Positions 1 through 8,600 of a DNA stretch of 48,708 nucleotides are shown piece after piece (position 1 is the first letter of the stretch; every line of letters starts with the position of its first letter). A program made the translations under genes and the position numbers. Origin of the DNA: Deltaproteobacteria bacterium (GTDB taxonomy: Bacteria > Myxococcota > Myxococcia > Myxococcales > 40CM-4-68-19); NCBI GenBank assembly GCA_005879805.1, contig VBKL01000105.1:1-48708 (forward strand), written 5' to 3'. The notes beneath the pieces are model-generated. The model did no database searches. It saw only the letters and a list, made by a program, of their open reading frames with translations, and was not told where the DNA came from.

Positions 1-930
1 GGCGGCGGCGCGCTGGATCATCTTCTTCGGGTCTCCTCCTTCGTAGAGGTCGGTGACCAGCACCAGCACCGTCTGCGCCGGTCGCGAGATGATCTGCTGG
101 CAGTACCCGAGAGCGCGCGCGATGTCGGTGCCGCCGCCCAGCTGGATGCCGAAGAGTAGATCGACGGGATCGCGCATCTCGTCGGTCAGGTCGACGACGG
201 CGGTATCGAACACCACCATGCGGGTTGTGAGCGAACGGATCGACGCCAGCACCGCGCCGAAGATCCCGGCGTAGACCACGGAGGCGGCCATCGATCCGCT
301 CTGGTCCACGCACAAGACCACGTCGCGCAGCGAGCTGCGCTTGCGGCCGAAGCCGACCATCTCCTCGACCACCATCGCCTGCCGCTCGGGCTGCCAGCGG
401 GTGAGGTTCTTGCGGATGGTCCGGTGCCAGTCGATCTCCGCCACTCGGGGTCGGCGCAAGCGCGTCGAGCGCTGCAAGGCGCTGCGCACCGCCTGCTCGA
501 GTGGATTGCGCAGCTTGCGCTCGAGCTCCTCGACCACCTTGCGCACCACCTGCCGGGCGGTCTCGCGGGTCTTCGCCGGCAGCACCCGTCCGAGCGAGAG
601 CAGCGTCGCCACCAGATGAACGTCCGGCTCGACGGCCTCCAGCATTTCCTTCTCGAAGAGCATCTGCTTGAGGCCGAGCCGATCGAGGGCGTCCTGCTGC
701 ATGACCCTCACGACCTGCGACGGAAAGTACTCGCGGATGTCGCCGAGCCAGCGCGCCACGGTGGGAGACGAGGCCGCGAGATCGCCACGCCGCTCGGCGT
801 CGTAGAGCGATTCCAGCGCGCGGTCCATCGCCAGCTCGCGTCCTTCGAGGCGGAAGCCGATCGGCTCCTCCGCCGCCGCACCGAGGGCGAGCCGCCATCG
901 CCGGAGCCGCTCCGATTCCTGGTCAGGCAT
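1..930 (-). CDS. VWA domain protein, last gene of the MoxR/DUF5682 cluster (C-terminus outside window)
   Basis: The first 310 residues are visible and the C-terminus is lost at the window edge. A helical N-terminal region of about 200 residues is followed by a von Willebrand factor A domain with an intact MIDAS metal site: DQSGS near residues 209-213, GGGTD near 265-269 and LVTDLYEGG near 291-299. VWA proteins of this kind usually act as cytoplasmic partners of MoxR-type AAA+ ATPases, helping to insert metals or remodel a target. The ATG at 930 lies 8 bases inside the end of the DUF5682 gene, so translation is probably coupled. It is the fifth gene of the minus-strand cluster. The fold assignment is firm; the target is unknown. 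Confidence 0.88.
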   Translation of the reverse strand, partial: MPDQESERLRRWRLALGAAAEEPIGFRLEGRELAMDRALESLYDAERRGDLAASSPTVARWLGDIREYFPSQVVRVMQQDALDRLGLKQMLFEKEMLEAVEPDVHLVATLLSLGRVLPAKTRETARQVVRKVVEELERKLRNPLEQAVRSALQRSTRLRRPRVAEIDWHRTIRKNLTRWQPERQAMVVEEMVGFGRKRSSLRDVVLCVDQSGSMAASVVYAGIFGAVLASIRSLTTRMVVFDTAVVDLTDEMRDPVDLLFGIQLGGGTDIARALGYCQQIISRPAQTVLVLVTDLYEGGDPKKMIQRAAA

Positions 931-3118
931 GCCGGCTCCCGAGGAGATGAGCGAGGACCGGAAGCACGCGGTCGGCGCGCTGCGCGTCGATCTCCTCCTC
1001 AGTTTCCACCGAGCGCGTTTCCGCTCCCTCGCTTCCGAAACGCTTCACCTTCTCGCCCATCGCCCGCAGCTCCGGACCCTGGAAAGTCGAGAACGCTCGC
1101 CGGACGAGCGGAACCGCCTCGTCGAAGACCTCTGGAGTCAGCTCGCGCAGCCATCGATCGAGGGCGCGCCACACGCCGTCCTCGTGCAGCAGCGAAACAG
1201 CGCCGCCGCGCAAGAGGCCGGTGAGCCACGCCGCCGCCTGCGCCGCGGGGACCGCAGTCGAGAGCGCGAATCGCGACGCGGCGTGCAGGCCGCCCTCGTC
1301 GAGCGTGCCGGAATCGTGGCGGACTCGCACGAAGCGGCCGCGCAGGAGCCCGTGGACGGAATCCTTGCCGGTGAGCGACGCGAGCACCTCGAGCCATTCG
1401 CGGCGCCAATCCTCCCGGCCCGCAAGCCGCAGCGCCTCCTCCACCCGATCCATCGCCTCGAGCATCTGTGCCGCGGCCTCGTCGTCGAGCGACGCCGAGG
1501 CGGCCGGAAGCGCGATGAGGACGCGCTCGAACAGTCCTTCGAGGACGGGAAGGACTCGCTCCTTGGGCGTGCCGCGGACGTCGCCATAGCGGGCCGCCCG
1601 CGCGAGCGGAAGCATTGCGCTCATCAGATGCGCCGCGCCCGAGTGGAGCGCCGCCTGCTCCTGGATGCGCGCGAGGACCCGCAGGACCGCGCCGTCGAGC
1701 TCGGCGAGGATGCAGAGATCGAGCAGGGCCGCGAGCGCGGGTAGCTCCTGTTCGCCGTCGCTCTTCTTCTGCGCCGCCGCCGTCGCCGCCGATTCGACCG
1801 TCTGACCGAAGACGCTCGCTTCCACCACCGAGAGCGCCATCTGCGGGTCCCACTGCAGGCGCCACAGCTCGTGGAAGGTGCCCGTCTTGCCCATCGCTTC
1901 CAGCGGCTGGCCCCAGTCGATCCCGAGGAGGCGCAACCGGTGCAGCAGCCGGCTCCGCTCGCGATCGTTTTCCTTGCGCAGATCGAGATCGAGCTCGCGA
2001 ATCTCGCTCGAAGGCCGCAGCCGGAGCGACCGCTGGTGCGCCTCGAGGTCGCGTTGCAGCGGCACGGCGGGCGCGTCCGCCGGAACCTCGCCGAGGCTCT
2101 CGCCGATCTCCAGCCGATCATGGATCAGCTGGAGCGCGGCCGCTTCTCCGCCGCAAAGGATGGAAAGAGTCGCGTCGCGCAGCTCGGAAAGACCCGCCAT
2201 CGGACGGTCGCGCAAGGCGGCGAGCGCCTCGGCTAGCCGCACCGTCTCGATGATGCTCGCCGGCGAGGCATCGAGGTCCTCGCCGCGGAGGAGTTGCGCT
2301 GCTTGCGTCACCCAGCGGATGGGCGCCCGATCCGGCACCGTCCATAGATGGGCATACCAGCCCGGCGAACCGACCCCGGCGCCGTAGCCGCTGCGGAAGG
2401 AGAGCCGCGAGTGGGTCCACGGGATCCAGGTCGTCTCGACTTTCGTTCTGGCCAGCCCCTTGAGCAGCGCATCGTCCGCCTTGGCCGGTCCGGGATCGGC
2501 GAGGGCAGGCGCGTGCCAGGCGCCGCACACCACCGCGATGCGCTCGAATCCTTCCTTGAGCGCGACCCGGATGGACCTCCGCATGTAGGCCTCGCGCTGC
2601 CGTTCCCGCAGGCCAGGGTCCGGCGCTCCGGCGCGCAGGGCGGCCATCGCTTCCAACAGGCCCGCGAAGAGGCCGGCCGGCTCGAGCCGCTGCTCGATTG
2701 CGTGCTCCCACCACTGCTCTGGATCGTCGTAGCCCGCCGCGCGCGCGAGCGCTTCCAGCGGATCCGCGCTTCGCGCCTCCCTTTCGGCCCCTTCGGAAGC
2801 GAGCTGCATCGCTTGCGGCAGATCCATGAACCGCGCCGGAACGCGGTGCGCAGCCGCCCAGCTCAGCGCCTGCCATTCCGGCGAGAAGACCGCGAAGGGA
2901 TAGAAAACACCGCGTCCCGGATCCTCCGGCGGGTAGACGAGCAGCGCGACCGGCGGGCGCAACTGCTCGTGGCCCACGAAGCCCACCAGCTCATCCGCGT
3001 CGGGTGGCCCTTCGACGAGGATGACATCGGGGAGGAGCGCATCGAGCGCGGTGCCGAGCGCACGGGCACTCCCGGGCCCGTGGTGCCGGATACCGAAGAC
3101 GTGGACCCGCTCGGTCAC
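923..3118 (-). CDS. DUF5682 family protein
   Basis: A 731-residue protein starting at a GTG that overlaps the MoxR stop by four bases (GTGA). The N-terminus carries FGIRHHGPGSARAL (residues 8-21), then VEGPPDADEL (about 35-44), and VCGAWHAPAL at about 197-206. These match the DUF5682 family. The spacing (a His motif after the first strand, an acidic EGP motif, then a Gly-x-x-His motif) recalls the TraB/EreA/Tiki-type metal-binding fold; that link is my inference. The C-terminal 450 residues are helical and contain no catalytic motif I recognise. The gene sits between MoxR and VWA in a tightly coupled operon, which suggests it is the effector or substrate-handling component. No reaction can be assigned. 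Confidence 0.85.
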   Translation of the reverse strand: MTERVHVFGIRHHGPGSARALGTALDALLPDVILVEGPPDADELVGFVGHEQLRPPVALLVYPPEDPGRGVFYPFAVFSPEWQALSWAAAHRVPARFMDLPQAMQLASEGAEREARSADPLEALARAAGYDDPEQWWEHAIEQRLEPAGLFAGLLEAMAALRAGAPDPGLRERQREAYMRRSIRVALKEGFERIAVVCGAWHAPALADPGPAKADDALLKGLARTKVETTWIPWTHSRLSFRSGYGAGVGSPGWYAHLWTVPDRAPIRWVTQAAQLLRGEDLDASPASIIETVRLAEALAALRDRPMAGLSELRDATLSILCGGEAAALQLIHDRLEIGESLGEVPADAPAVPLQRDLEAHQRSLRLRPSSEIRELDLDLRKENDRERSRLLHRLRLLGIDWGQPLEAMGKTGTFHELWRLQWDPQMALSVVEASVFGQTVESAATAAAQKKSDGEQELPALAALLDLCILAELDGAVLRVLARIQEQAALHSGAAHLMSAMLPLARAARYGDVRGTPKERVLPVLEGLFERVLIALPAASASLDDEAAAQMLEAMDRVEEALRLAGREDWRREWLEVLASLTGKDSVHGLLRGRFVRVRHDSGTLDEGGLHAASRFALSTAVPAAQAAAWLTGLLRGGAVSLLHEDGVWRALDRWLRELTPEVFDEAVPLVRRAFSTFQGPELRAMGEKVKRFGSEGAETRSVETEEEIDAQRADRVLPVLAHLLGSRHA

Positions 3119-4197
3119 TCGAGCACGTCCATGCAGGCGCGGTAGAGGTCCTTCCAGCCTTCGCGCTCCTTGACGATGGTCTTGAGATATTCGAGCCAGA
3201 CCACCCGGTCCTGCACGGGGTCCTTCACCACCGCGCCGGTGAGGCCCGCGGCGATGTCGCCGGCGCGCAGCATCCCGTCGCCGAAGTACGCAGCGACGGC
3301 GAGGCCGTGGTTGACGACGGAGATCGCCTCCGCCGAGGAGAGCGTGCCGGACGGCGACTTGAGCCTCGTCTTGCCATCCTCGGTTGCGCCGTTGCGCAGC
3401 TCGCGGAAGATGGTCACCACGCGGCGGATCTCCTCCAGCGCCGGCTTCTCGACCGGAAGGGGCAGGGCGCGGCCAATCTCGGCGATGCGGCGCGAGACGA
3501 TCTCCAGCTCTTGCGCCAGATCGACGGGCACCGGTAGGACCACGATGTTGAAACGGCGCTGAAGAGCGCTCGACAGCTCGTTGACGCCGCGGTCGCGGCT
3601 GTTCGCCGTCGCCACCACGTTGAAGCCTTGCCGCGCCTGCACCTCGCTGTTCAGCTCGGGGATGGGAAGGGTCTTCTCCGAGAGGATGGTGATGAGCGCG
3701 TCCTGCACGTCGCTTCCGACGCGGGTGAGCTCTTCCACGCGCGCGATCTTCCCGTCCTGCATCGCCCGGAAGATGGGGCTCGGGACCAGCGCCGCCATCG
3801 AGGGGCCTTCGGCGAGCAGACGCGCGTAGTTCCACCCATAGCGAAGCGCCGACTCGTCGGTGCCCGCGGTCCCCTGTACGAGGAGCGTCGAGTCTCCGGA
3901 GATCGCCGCGCTCAGGTGCTCCGACACCCACGACTTGGCGGTGCCGGGCACGCCGAGCAGGAGGAGTGCGCGATCGGTGGCGAGCGTGGCGATGGCGATC
4001 TCGATGAGCCGCGCATTGCCGATGTATTTCGGCGCGATGGCGAAGCCGCCGGGCAGCGTCCCGCCGAGCAGATAGGTCTTCACGGCCCAGGGCGACAGCT
4101 TCCAGCTCGGCGGGCGGGGGCGGTCGTCGGAATCTAGAAGTGCGCCGAGCTCTTCGGCATATTGCTGCTCGGCATGGCGCCGCAGTACCTCGCTCAC
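3115..4197 (-). CDS. MoxR-type AAA+ ATPase
   Basis: A 360-residue AAA+ ATPase. Walker A is GVPGTAKS at about residues 82-89. The Walker B region is GKIARVEELTRV, with E-E in place of the usual D-E. Sensor 1 is VVATANSRDRG, and a likely arginine finger lies in LSSALQRRFN. These are hallmarks of the MoxR branch, whose members are chaperone-like remodelling ATPases working with VWA-domain partners. The GTG start overlaps the DUF5691 stop by four bases, and the stop overlaps the DUF5682 start in the same way, so all three are probably translated in concert. Its substrate is unknown; RavA and CbbQ are only distant analogies. Confidence 0.9.
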   Translation of the reverse strand: MSEVLRRHAEQQYAEELGALLDSDDRPRPPSWKLSPWAVKTYLLGGTLPGGFAIAPKYIGNARLIEIAIATLATDRALLLLGVPGTAKSWVSEHLSAAISGDSTLLVQGTAGTDESALRYGWNYARLLAEGPSMAALVPSPIFRAMQDGKIARVEELTRVGSDVQDALITILSEKTLPIPELNSEVQARQGFNVVATANSRDRGVNELSSALQRRFNIVVLPVPVDLAQELEIVSRRIAEIGRALPLPVEKPALEEIRRVVTIFRELRNGATEDGKTRLKSPSGTLSSAEAISVVNHGLAVAAYFGDGMLRAGDIAAGLTGAVVKDPVQDRVVWLEYLKTIVKEREGWKDLYRACMDVLE

Positions 4198-5470
4198 GTC
4201 TTGCTCCTTCCGGAAATCTGCTCATGCAGCAACTGCCGCACCCGCAGGACCTCGCGCGCCTCGTCGAGCATGCGCTCCTGGTAGGGCGGAAGCGGTTCCG
4301 CGTCCGGCCGCTCGAGGACGGCGGCGAGCCGCGGGATGGTCTGTGCGGCGACCCGGTAGGCGGCAACTCCAAGAGCTCTCACGTCGGGGTCGGCAATGGT
4401 CTTTCGCACCGCCGCGGCCACGCGCAGCGAGAACGACGGGCTCCAAGGAACGCGCAAGAGGGACAATGCATTGGCAAGAACCATTCGTTCCGATGGATGC
4501 GCGAAGAGCTGCTCGAGGCGGACCTCTGCTTCCTCGGGTTCCATCGCCGGCAGGAGACCCTCCGCTGCATCCCGCCCCTCCGCCTCGTCACCCTTGCGGG
4601 CGAGCCAGGCGTCGAAGAGCGGCGCTGCCCACCCGCGGTCTTCGAAGCGAAGGGGATCTCGAACGGCAAGGAGGATCCGAGCATCTCGTCGACGCGCGCT
4701 TGCATCCGGGCGGCGAACGCCGAGCCCTCGATCCGCGCCAGTAGCGGGGCCGCGCTCGCGCGGACCTGCCCGCTGCGATCGTCGAGGACCGATTCCAGGA
4801 ACGTCTCGTCGCCTGCGCCGAGGCCCTCCGCCATCGCATCGATCAGCTCGGCCCGGTGCTCCGCCTTCTCCTCCTTCCAGGAGGAGGCGAGGAGGTCGCG
4901 CGCGCCCGCAGGATCCTGGACGCGCAGCCGCTGCAGCAACGAGAACCGCTCCGAAAAGGACCCTTCTGTCCAGAGTCGCTTCGCCTCGGCCGGATCGAAC
5001 GCCGTGGCCTCCTTCACCCCCGCCCAGCTCCAGGCGGGATGAAACCGCGAAAGCCACTTGCCGCGCTCCCCGAGGACAGGAAGGAAGGCTTTGCGCAGAT
5101 CCTCGTCGGGGATGGCAAGGGCGGTGGGGAGCAGCTCCGGGCGAAGGCGCTGGCCCGCGTCCTCGAGCAGTTCCGCGGCCTCCGCGAGCAAATCGTCGTT
5201 CCCGGCAGCGAGAAGCTCCGCGAGCAGCCGCCCCGCGATCTTCGAGCAGGCCGGGCGCGTCTCGTCGGGAGCCGCTTCCGGCGGCTGTGCACGCTGCGCC
5301 GGCCGGTAGCCCGCGCGACGTCGGACGGCATCCATCCCGGCGAGCAGGAGCAGCCGCTGCTCGGCGGTCAGCGAAGCCTCGGGCAAGAGCGACTCCAGGC
5401 GGGGATCGGCGGGCGGCGGAGCTGCGCGCCCCGTACCGAGCAATGCAGCGCGCAACAGCGAATCGGTCAT
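4194..5470 (-). CDS. DUF5691 family protein (apparent frameshift)
   Basis: Starts at an ATG overlapping the stop of the SWIM gene (ATGA) with MTDSLLRAALLGTGR. The protein is rich in leucine and alanine helices, resembling a HEAT/ARM-like scaffold, as DUF5691 members do. The reading frame breaks near 4652-4655, inside a run of four C on the coding strand. Restoring one C gives the smooth join PFEIPLRFEDRGWAAPLF and a protein of about 425 residues ending in QISGRSKT at 4194, where the stop overlaps the MoxR start. Both halves keep normal codon bias, so a sequencing or consensus error is more likely than decay. Family assignment rests on sequence style and context; no molecular role is known. 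Confidence 0.72.
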
Positions 5471-6565
5471 TCCTCGCCCCGCAGTGCGTGGAAGGTCCCT
5501 TCCGCCGCGACGCCGAGCGGAAAGAGCAGGCGGCCATTCCACTCGCCCGCGATGTCGACTGGCTGCCCTCCGGAAACGGCGAGCAGGAGCCAGTTGTCGA
5601 AACCGGCGAGCGGCAGCGTCGCGCCTCGCTGATCGCGCACGAAATGCTTTTCCTCGCAGAACGGCATGACGCCCCGGATCGTGCAGCACAGCCGCTCGAG
5701 GAAGGGCTGGCGGGCGTAGGCGGCCGCGGCGCTCTCGAGAAAAGCCGCGACGTCCTCGAATCCGGGCAGCCGCTGGACGACAGGCTCGACGGCGGCCGAC
5801 CACGACCCACTCGTCCTCGATCCGATCGCCGGCCGCGATCACGTCCTCCTTGTCGAAGGAGAAGCCGACCAGTTGGCGCAGATCGGCGCGGAGCGCCGCG
5901 TCGACCTGGTCGATGCGGCGGAAGGCGTGCGAGGCGAGCGCGACGAGGCCCAGTTCCTCGAGCACGGCGCGCGGCCAGCCGGGATCGCTCCCGGCCAGGA
6001 AGCCGATTCGCCGTACGCGCCGCGCAAGCCCGGTCGACTGGGCGTCCACCAGGCGCGCCGCCATCTGCGCGAAGAACGCCGGCGGACGCTCTTCCAGCGA
6101 GGCGATCCCGTCGCGGACCAGGTCCTGCGCCCACAGATCGAGTATCTCCAGTCCGCCGCGGACGCGCTCGAGGCGTTTCTCGGCGCGCCTGGCCTGCGCC
6201 TCCGGATCGGGCGGCGCGGCGACCTTGCGCGTCTTCTCCCGGGCGGTTTCGGAGACGCGCTTGTCGAGCCATTCGCGGACCCACTCGGGCTCTTCCACCG
6301 TCGGAATCGGCTGCTCGACAGAGCGCAGAAGAAGCCCGAGCGCGTGCTTGCAAGGGAACTTGCGGCTCGGGCACGTGCACCTGGAGCCGAGGTCGCTCCG
6401 CGCGACACGCACCTGGTATTTAGCGCTGCCCTGGCACTCGCCCCAGATCGCGGCCTCGCTCGAACCGAGCCTGCTCCACACGCGCGACGAGGCCAGCTTG
6501 CGCGCGGCCTGGGCGACGGCCGGGTCGGGCGCGAGCGCGAAAACCTGTTCGACGGTCAGCGCCAA
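5467..6565 (-). CDS. SWIM zinc-finger protein (apparent frameshift)
   Basis: First gene of the cluster. I place the start at the TTG at 6565 (MALTVEQVFALAPDP), because the frame further upstream is antisense to the next gene. A SWIM zinc-finger motif, CTCPSRKFPCKH (CxC-x6-CxH), lies near residues 60-75; such fingers bind nucleic acid or proteins. The frame is lost near 5785-5805 after DEWVV and resumes one base later with AVEPVVQRLPGFEDVAAF, ending at FHALRGEE just before the DUF5691 start. Repaired length is about 365 residues. One surplus base explains the break. It heads the five-gene coupled operon and may recognise the target handled by the ATPase (inference). Confidence 0.75.
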
Positions 6566-6605
6566 GATTGGGTATCTTAACGTTCCTTTCCAGGGGGAAA
6601 CGGAA

Positions 6606-7280
6606 ATGAAAAGCCTCCAAGCAGGGGTCTTGCCCGGCCTCGCGGCAGTCGTCCTTCTCCAAGGCTGCGCCACCATCTTCACCGGCACGCACGACACCTT
6701 GCGCTTCGACGCGAACGTGCCCGGGGTCCGGCTGACGCTCGACGGCATGTACCAGGGAGAGTTGCCGCTCACGATCGACATGTCGCGGAATTTCATGGGC
6801 GGCCGGCGGTTCCTCGCCAGGTTCGAGCGCGAGGGCTACGTCACGCAGGAGTTCCAGCTCAATCGCGACTTCAACGCCGTCTCCATCCTCGATATCTCCA
6901 GCCCGATCACCTCCGGCGGCGTCGACGTTCTCACCGGATCGATCATGAAGTTCTCGCCCCGCGACTATCACGTGCAGATGCTCGAAAAGAGCGACAGCGC
7001 GAGCTCGCAGGCGTTCCGTCGGAGCCTCGAGCTGTATCGCTTCGCGCTGACCAATCATGCGCGGCTGCAGGAAGACATCGCGCGCGGCGCGGGAAGCCAT
7101 CTCGAGACGTTTGCCTGGCTCGTCGGCAACGGCGACGAGGCGGCAGCGCGGCTCGTATCGGCGGCAATCCTCGATCATTCGGCAGCGCTATTGCCCGCGC
7201 CCACCGCGCCTGAGTTCGTCCGCCAATTCGATCGGATGCTCGCGGAAGACGCGCTGCTCAGGACCTATCGACTGAACTGA
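6606..7280 (+). CDS. Lipoprotein with PEGA-like segment
   Basis: A 224-residue predicted outer- or inner-membrane lipoprotein. The signal sequence MKSLQAGVLPGLAAVVLLQGC ends in a lipobox (LQGC). A strong ribosome binding site (CAGGGGGA) lies 8-10 bases upstream of the ATG. After the lipid Cys, the segment VPGVRLTLDGMYQGELPLTIDM resembles the PEGA-type beta domains that often follow lipoprotein signals. The rest is helical without catalytic motifs. It is transcribed divergently from the SWIM-MoxR-VWA operon (41 bases between starts), so the two may share a control region. Function unknown. Confidence 0.8.
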   Translation: MKSLQAGVLPGLAAVVLLQGCATIFTGTHDTLRFDANVPGVRLTLDGMYQGELPLTIDMSRNFMGGRRFLARFEREGYVTQEFQLNRDFNAVSILDISSPITSGGVDVLTGSIMKFSPRDYHVQMLEKSDSASSQAFRRSLELYRFALTNHARLQEDIARGAGSHLETFAWLVGNGDEAAARLVSAAILDHSAALLPAPTAPEFVRQFDRMLAEDALLRTYRLN

Positions 7281-7306
7281 CCCGCGAAGAAAAACTGATC
7301 CTCGCC

Positions 7307-7334
7307 TGTCACGTTTCCCCCGCCGGTCCGTAGA
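7307..7334 (+). promoter_or_regulatory. Candidate ECF-type promoter upstream of the sigma factor gene
   Basis: TGTCACG (7307-7313), a 15-base spacer, then CGTAGA (7329-7334). TGTCAC-type -35 elements paired with CGT-type -10 elements are known for some ECF sigma groups (ECF41 is one). Transcription would begin near 7340, almost at the ATG at 7343, so the message may be leaderless. Autoregulation of the sigma factor is inferred. Confidence 0.45.
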
Positions 7335-7342
7335 GTCTCTTG

Positions 7343-7912
7343 ATGCGACTCCCCTGGCGGGCCCGCGAAGACCGGCTCCTTCTCCGCGCGCGACGCGGCG
7401 AACGCGAGGCGTTCCGGGCGCTTTATCGCGAGCTGTACGAGCCCGTGGCACGCTTCGTCGGGCGGCGGGTCCAGAGGCGCGAGGATGCCGAGGACGTCAT
7501 CTCGCGCACCTTCGAGCGGCTCCTCCTCCGCCTCGAATCGTTCGACGAGGAGCAGGGCGGGGCGCTGCCATTCGCCCTCGCCATCGCCCGCAATCTGCTG
7601 GTCGACGACCTGCGTGCGCAGCGGCCCGGCGTTCCGCTCGAAGAGGCCGCTGCCCAGCTGATCGAGACCAGGACTCCGCTCGCCGAGTTGCTGCGCGGCG
7701 AAGAGATTCGCGTCGCACGCGAGCGGCTGGAAGCGCTCGCGCCGGAGGTCCGCGAGTTGCTCCTGCTGCGCTACGCGGACGAGCTCTCGAGCCTGGAAAT
7801 CGGCCAGCTGCTCGGGCTCTCCACCGCCGCCGTCCGGCAACGTCTTTCCCGCGCCGTGCGCTCGCTGCGCGACCCCGCGGACAGAGAGGAAGGAGCGATG
7901 GCCCATGAATGA
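7343..7912 (+). CDS. ECF RNA polymerase sigma factor
   Basis: A 189-residue extracytoplasmic-function sigma factor. Region 2 includes ALYRELYEPVARFVGRRV and EDAEDVISRTFERLL (core binding and -10 recognition). Region 4 at the C-terminus has a helix-turn-helix, SSLEIGQLLGLSTAAVRQRL, that reads the -35 element. No ribosome binding site is visible before the ATG at 7343; a TTG at 7340 is an alternative. A TGTCACG/CGTAGA promoter-like pair just upstream suggests autoregulation and near-leaderless translation. The 3' end overlaps the next gene by 8 bases, and that gene encodes a membrane protein that may be its anti-sigma partner. Confidence 0.9.
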   Translation: MRLPWRAREDRLLLRARRGEREAFRALYRELYEPVARFVGRRVQRREDAEDVISRTFERLLLRLESFDEEQGGALPFALAIARNLLVDDLRAQRPGVPLEEAAAQLIETRTPLAELLRGEEIRVARERLEALAPEVRELLLLRYADELSSLEIGQLLGLSTAAVRQRLSRAVRSLRDPADREEGAMAHE

Positions 7913-8600
7913 GATCAAGCCCTCGCCCGAGCATCGCGCGGCGCTCGAGGCGCGACTTCTCGCCCGTTACGACCAGATCCATCCACAGCCGGAGGAAAAC
8001 CCGATGAAGAACTTCGCCCGCCGCCATGGCATGCAGCTCGCTTTCGTTGCCGTCCTCGCCGTCGCGCTGGGAGCCGCGGCGCAGGCGCCTGCGCAGCTTT
8101 CCAAGCAGGTCGGAACGCGCATCGAGGTCGAGAGCGCGGCCCCGGTGCGCATCGACCCGGGCGCGCTGCGCAAGGCCCTCGAGGCGTTGCAGGACGAGCC
8201 GCGAGGTGGATTCGGCGGACCCGCGGTGGAGAAGCGCGTCCGCGAGATCCAGGTGCGGCAGTTGCGCACGCCGGAAGGCGCGCGCCTGGTGATGGACTTC
8301 ATCGGCGATCCTCTCGCCGCCGACGCCGAGGCCCGCCTTCGCGCGGCGCTGCCTGAACTTGAAAATTCCACGGTGCGCATCTCGCCCATCGACGCGAGCG
8401 TCCAGACCAACCTCGCCGGCAAGCTGGCCCACGACTTCCTCGGGCAGGATCCCGGCGGGCTCAGCGCCGACGAATTGAAGCAGCGGGTCCAGGATCAACT
8501 CCGCAAAAGCGGAGAGACGGGCGATGTCGACGTGCAGGTGGAGCAGGACGGCAACAAGCGCCGCGTCGAGGTGCGGGTCAAGAAGGAGCAGGTTCGCTGA
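7905..8600 (+). CDS. Single-pass membrane protein coupled to the ECF sigma factor (possible anti-sigma)
   Basis: A 231-residue protein whose ATG overlaps the sigma-factor stop by 8 bases. About 40 cytoplasmic residues precede one membrane segment (MQLAFVAVLAVALGAAAQ, about residues 45-62), followed by a charged extracytoplasmic domain with repeated RVR/EVRVKK-like strands. This topology and coupling fit an anti-sigma factor or sigma-associated regulator, but I see no ZAS zinc motif (HxxxCxxC). The 3' end overlaps the convergent arginase-family gene by 23 bases. The function is inferred from position. Confidence 0.72.
   Translation: MNEIKPSPEHRAALEARLLARYDQIHPQPEENPMKNFARRHGMQLAFVAVLAVALGAAAQAPAQLSKQVGTRIEVESAAPVRIDPGALRKALEALQDEPRGGFGGPAVEKRVREIQVRQLRTPEGARLVMDFIGDPLAADAEARLRAALPELENSTVRISPIDASVQTNLAGKLAHDFLGQDPGGLSADELKQRVQDQLRKSGETGDVDVQVEQDGNKRRVEVRVKKEQVR

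Noticed and set aside
4396-6423. A 675-codon plus-strand frame opposite the SWIM and DUF5691 genes
   Set aside because: Arg/Pro/Ser-rich shadow without motifs; the minus-strand genes have clear domains and coupled starts.
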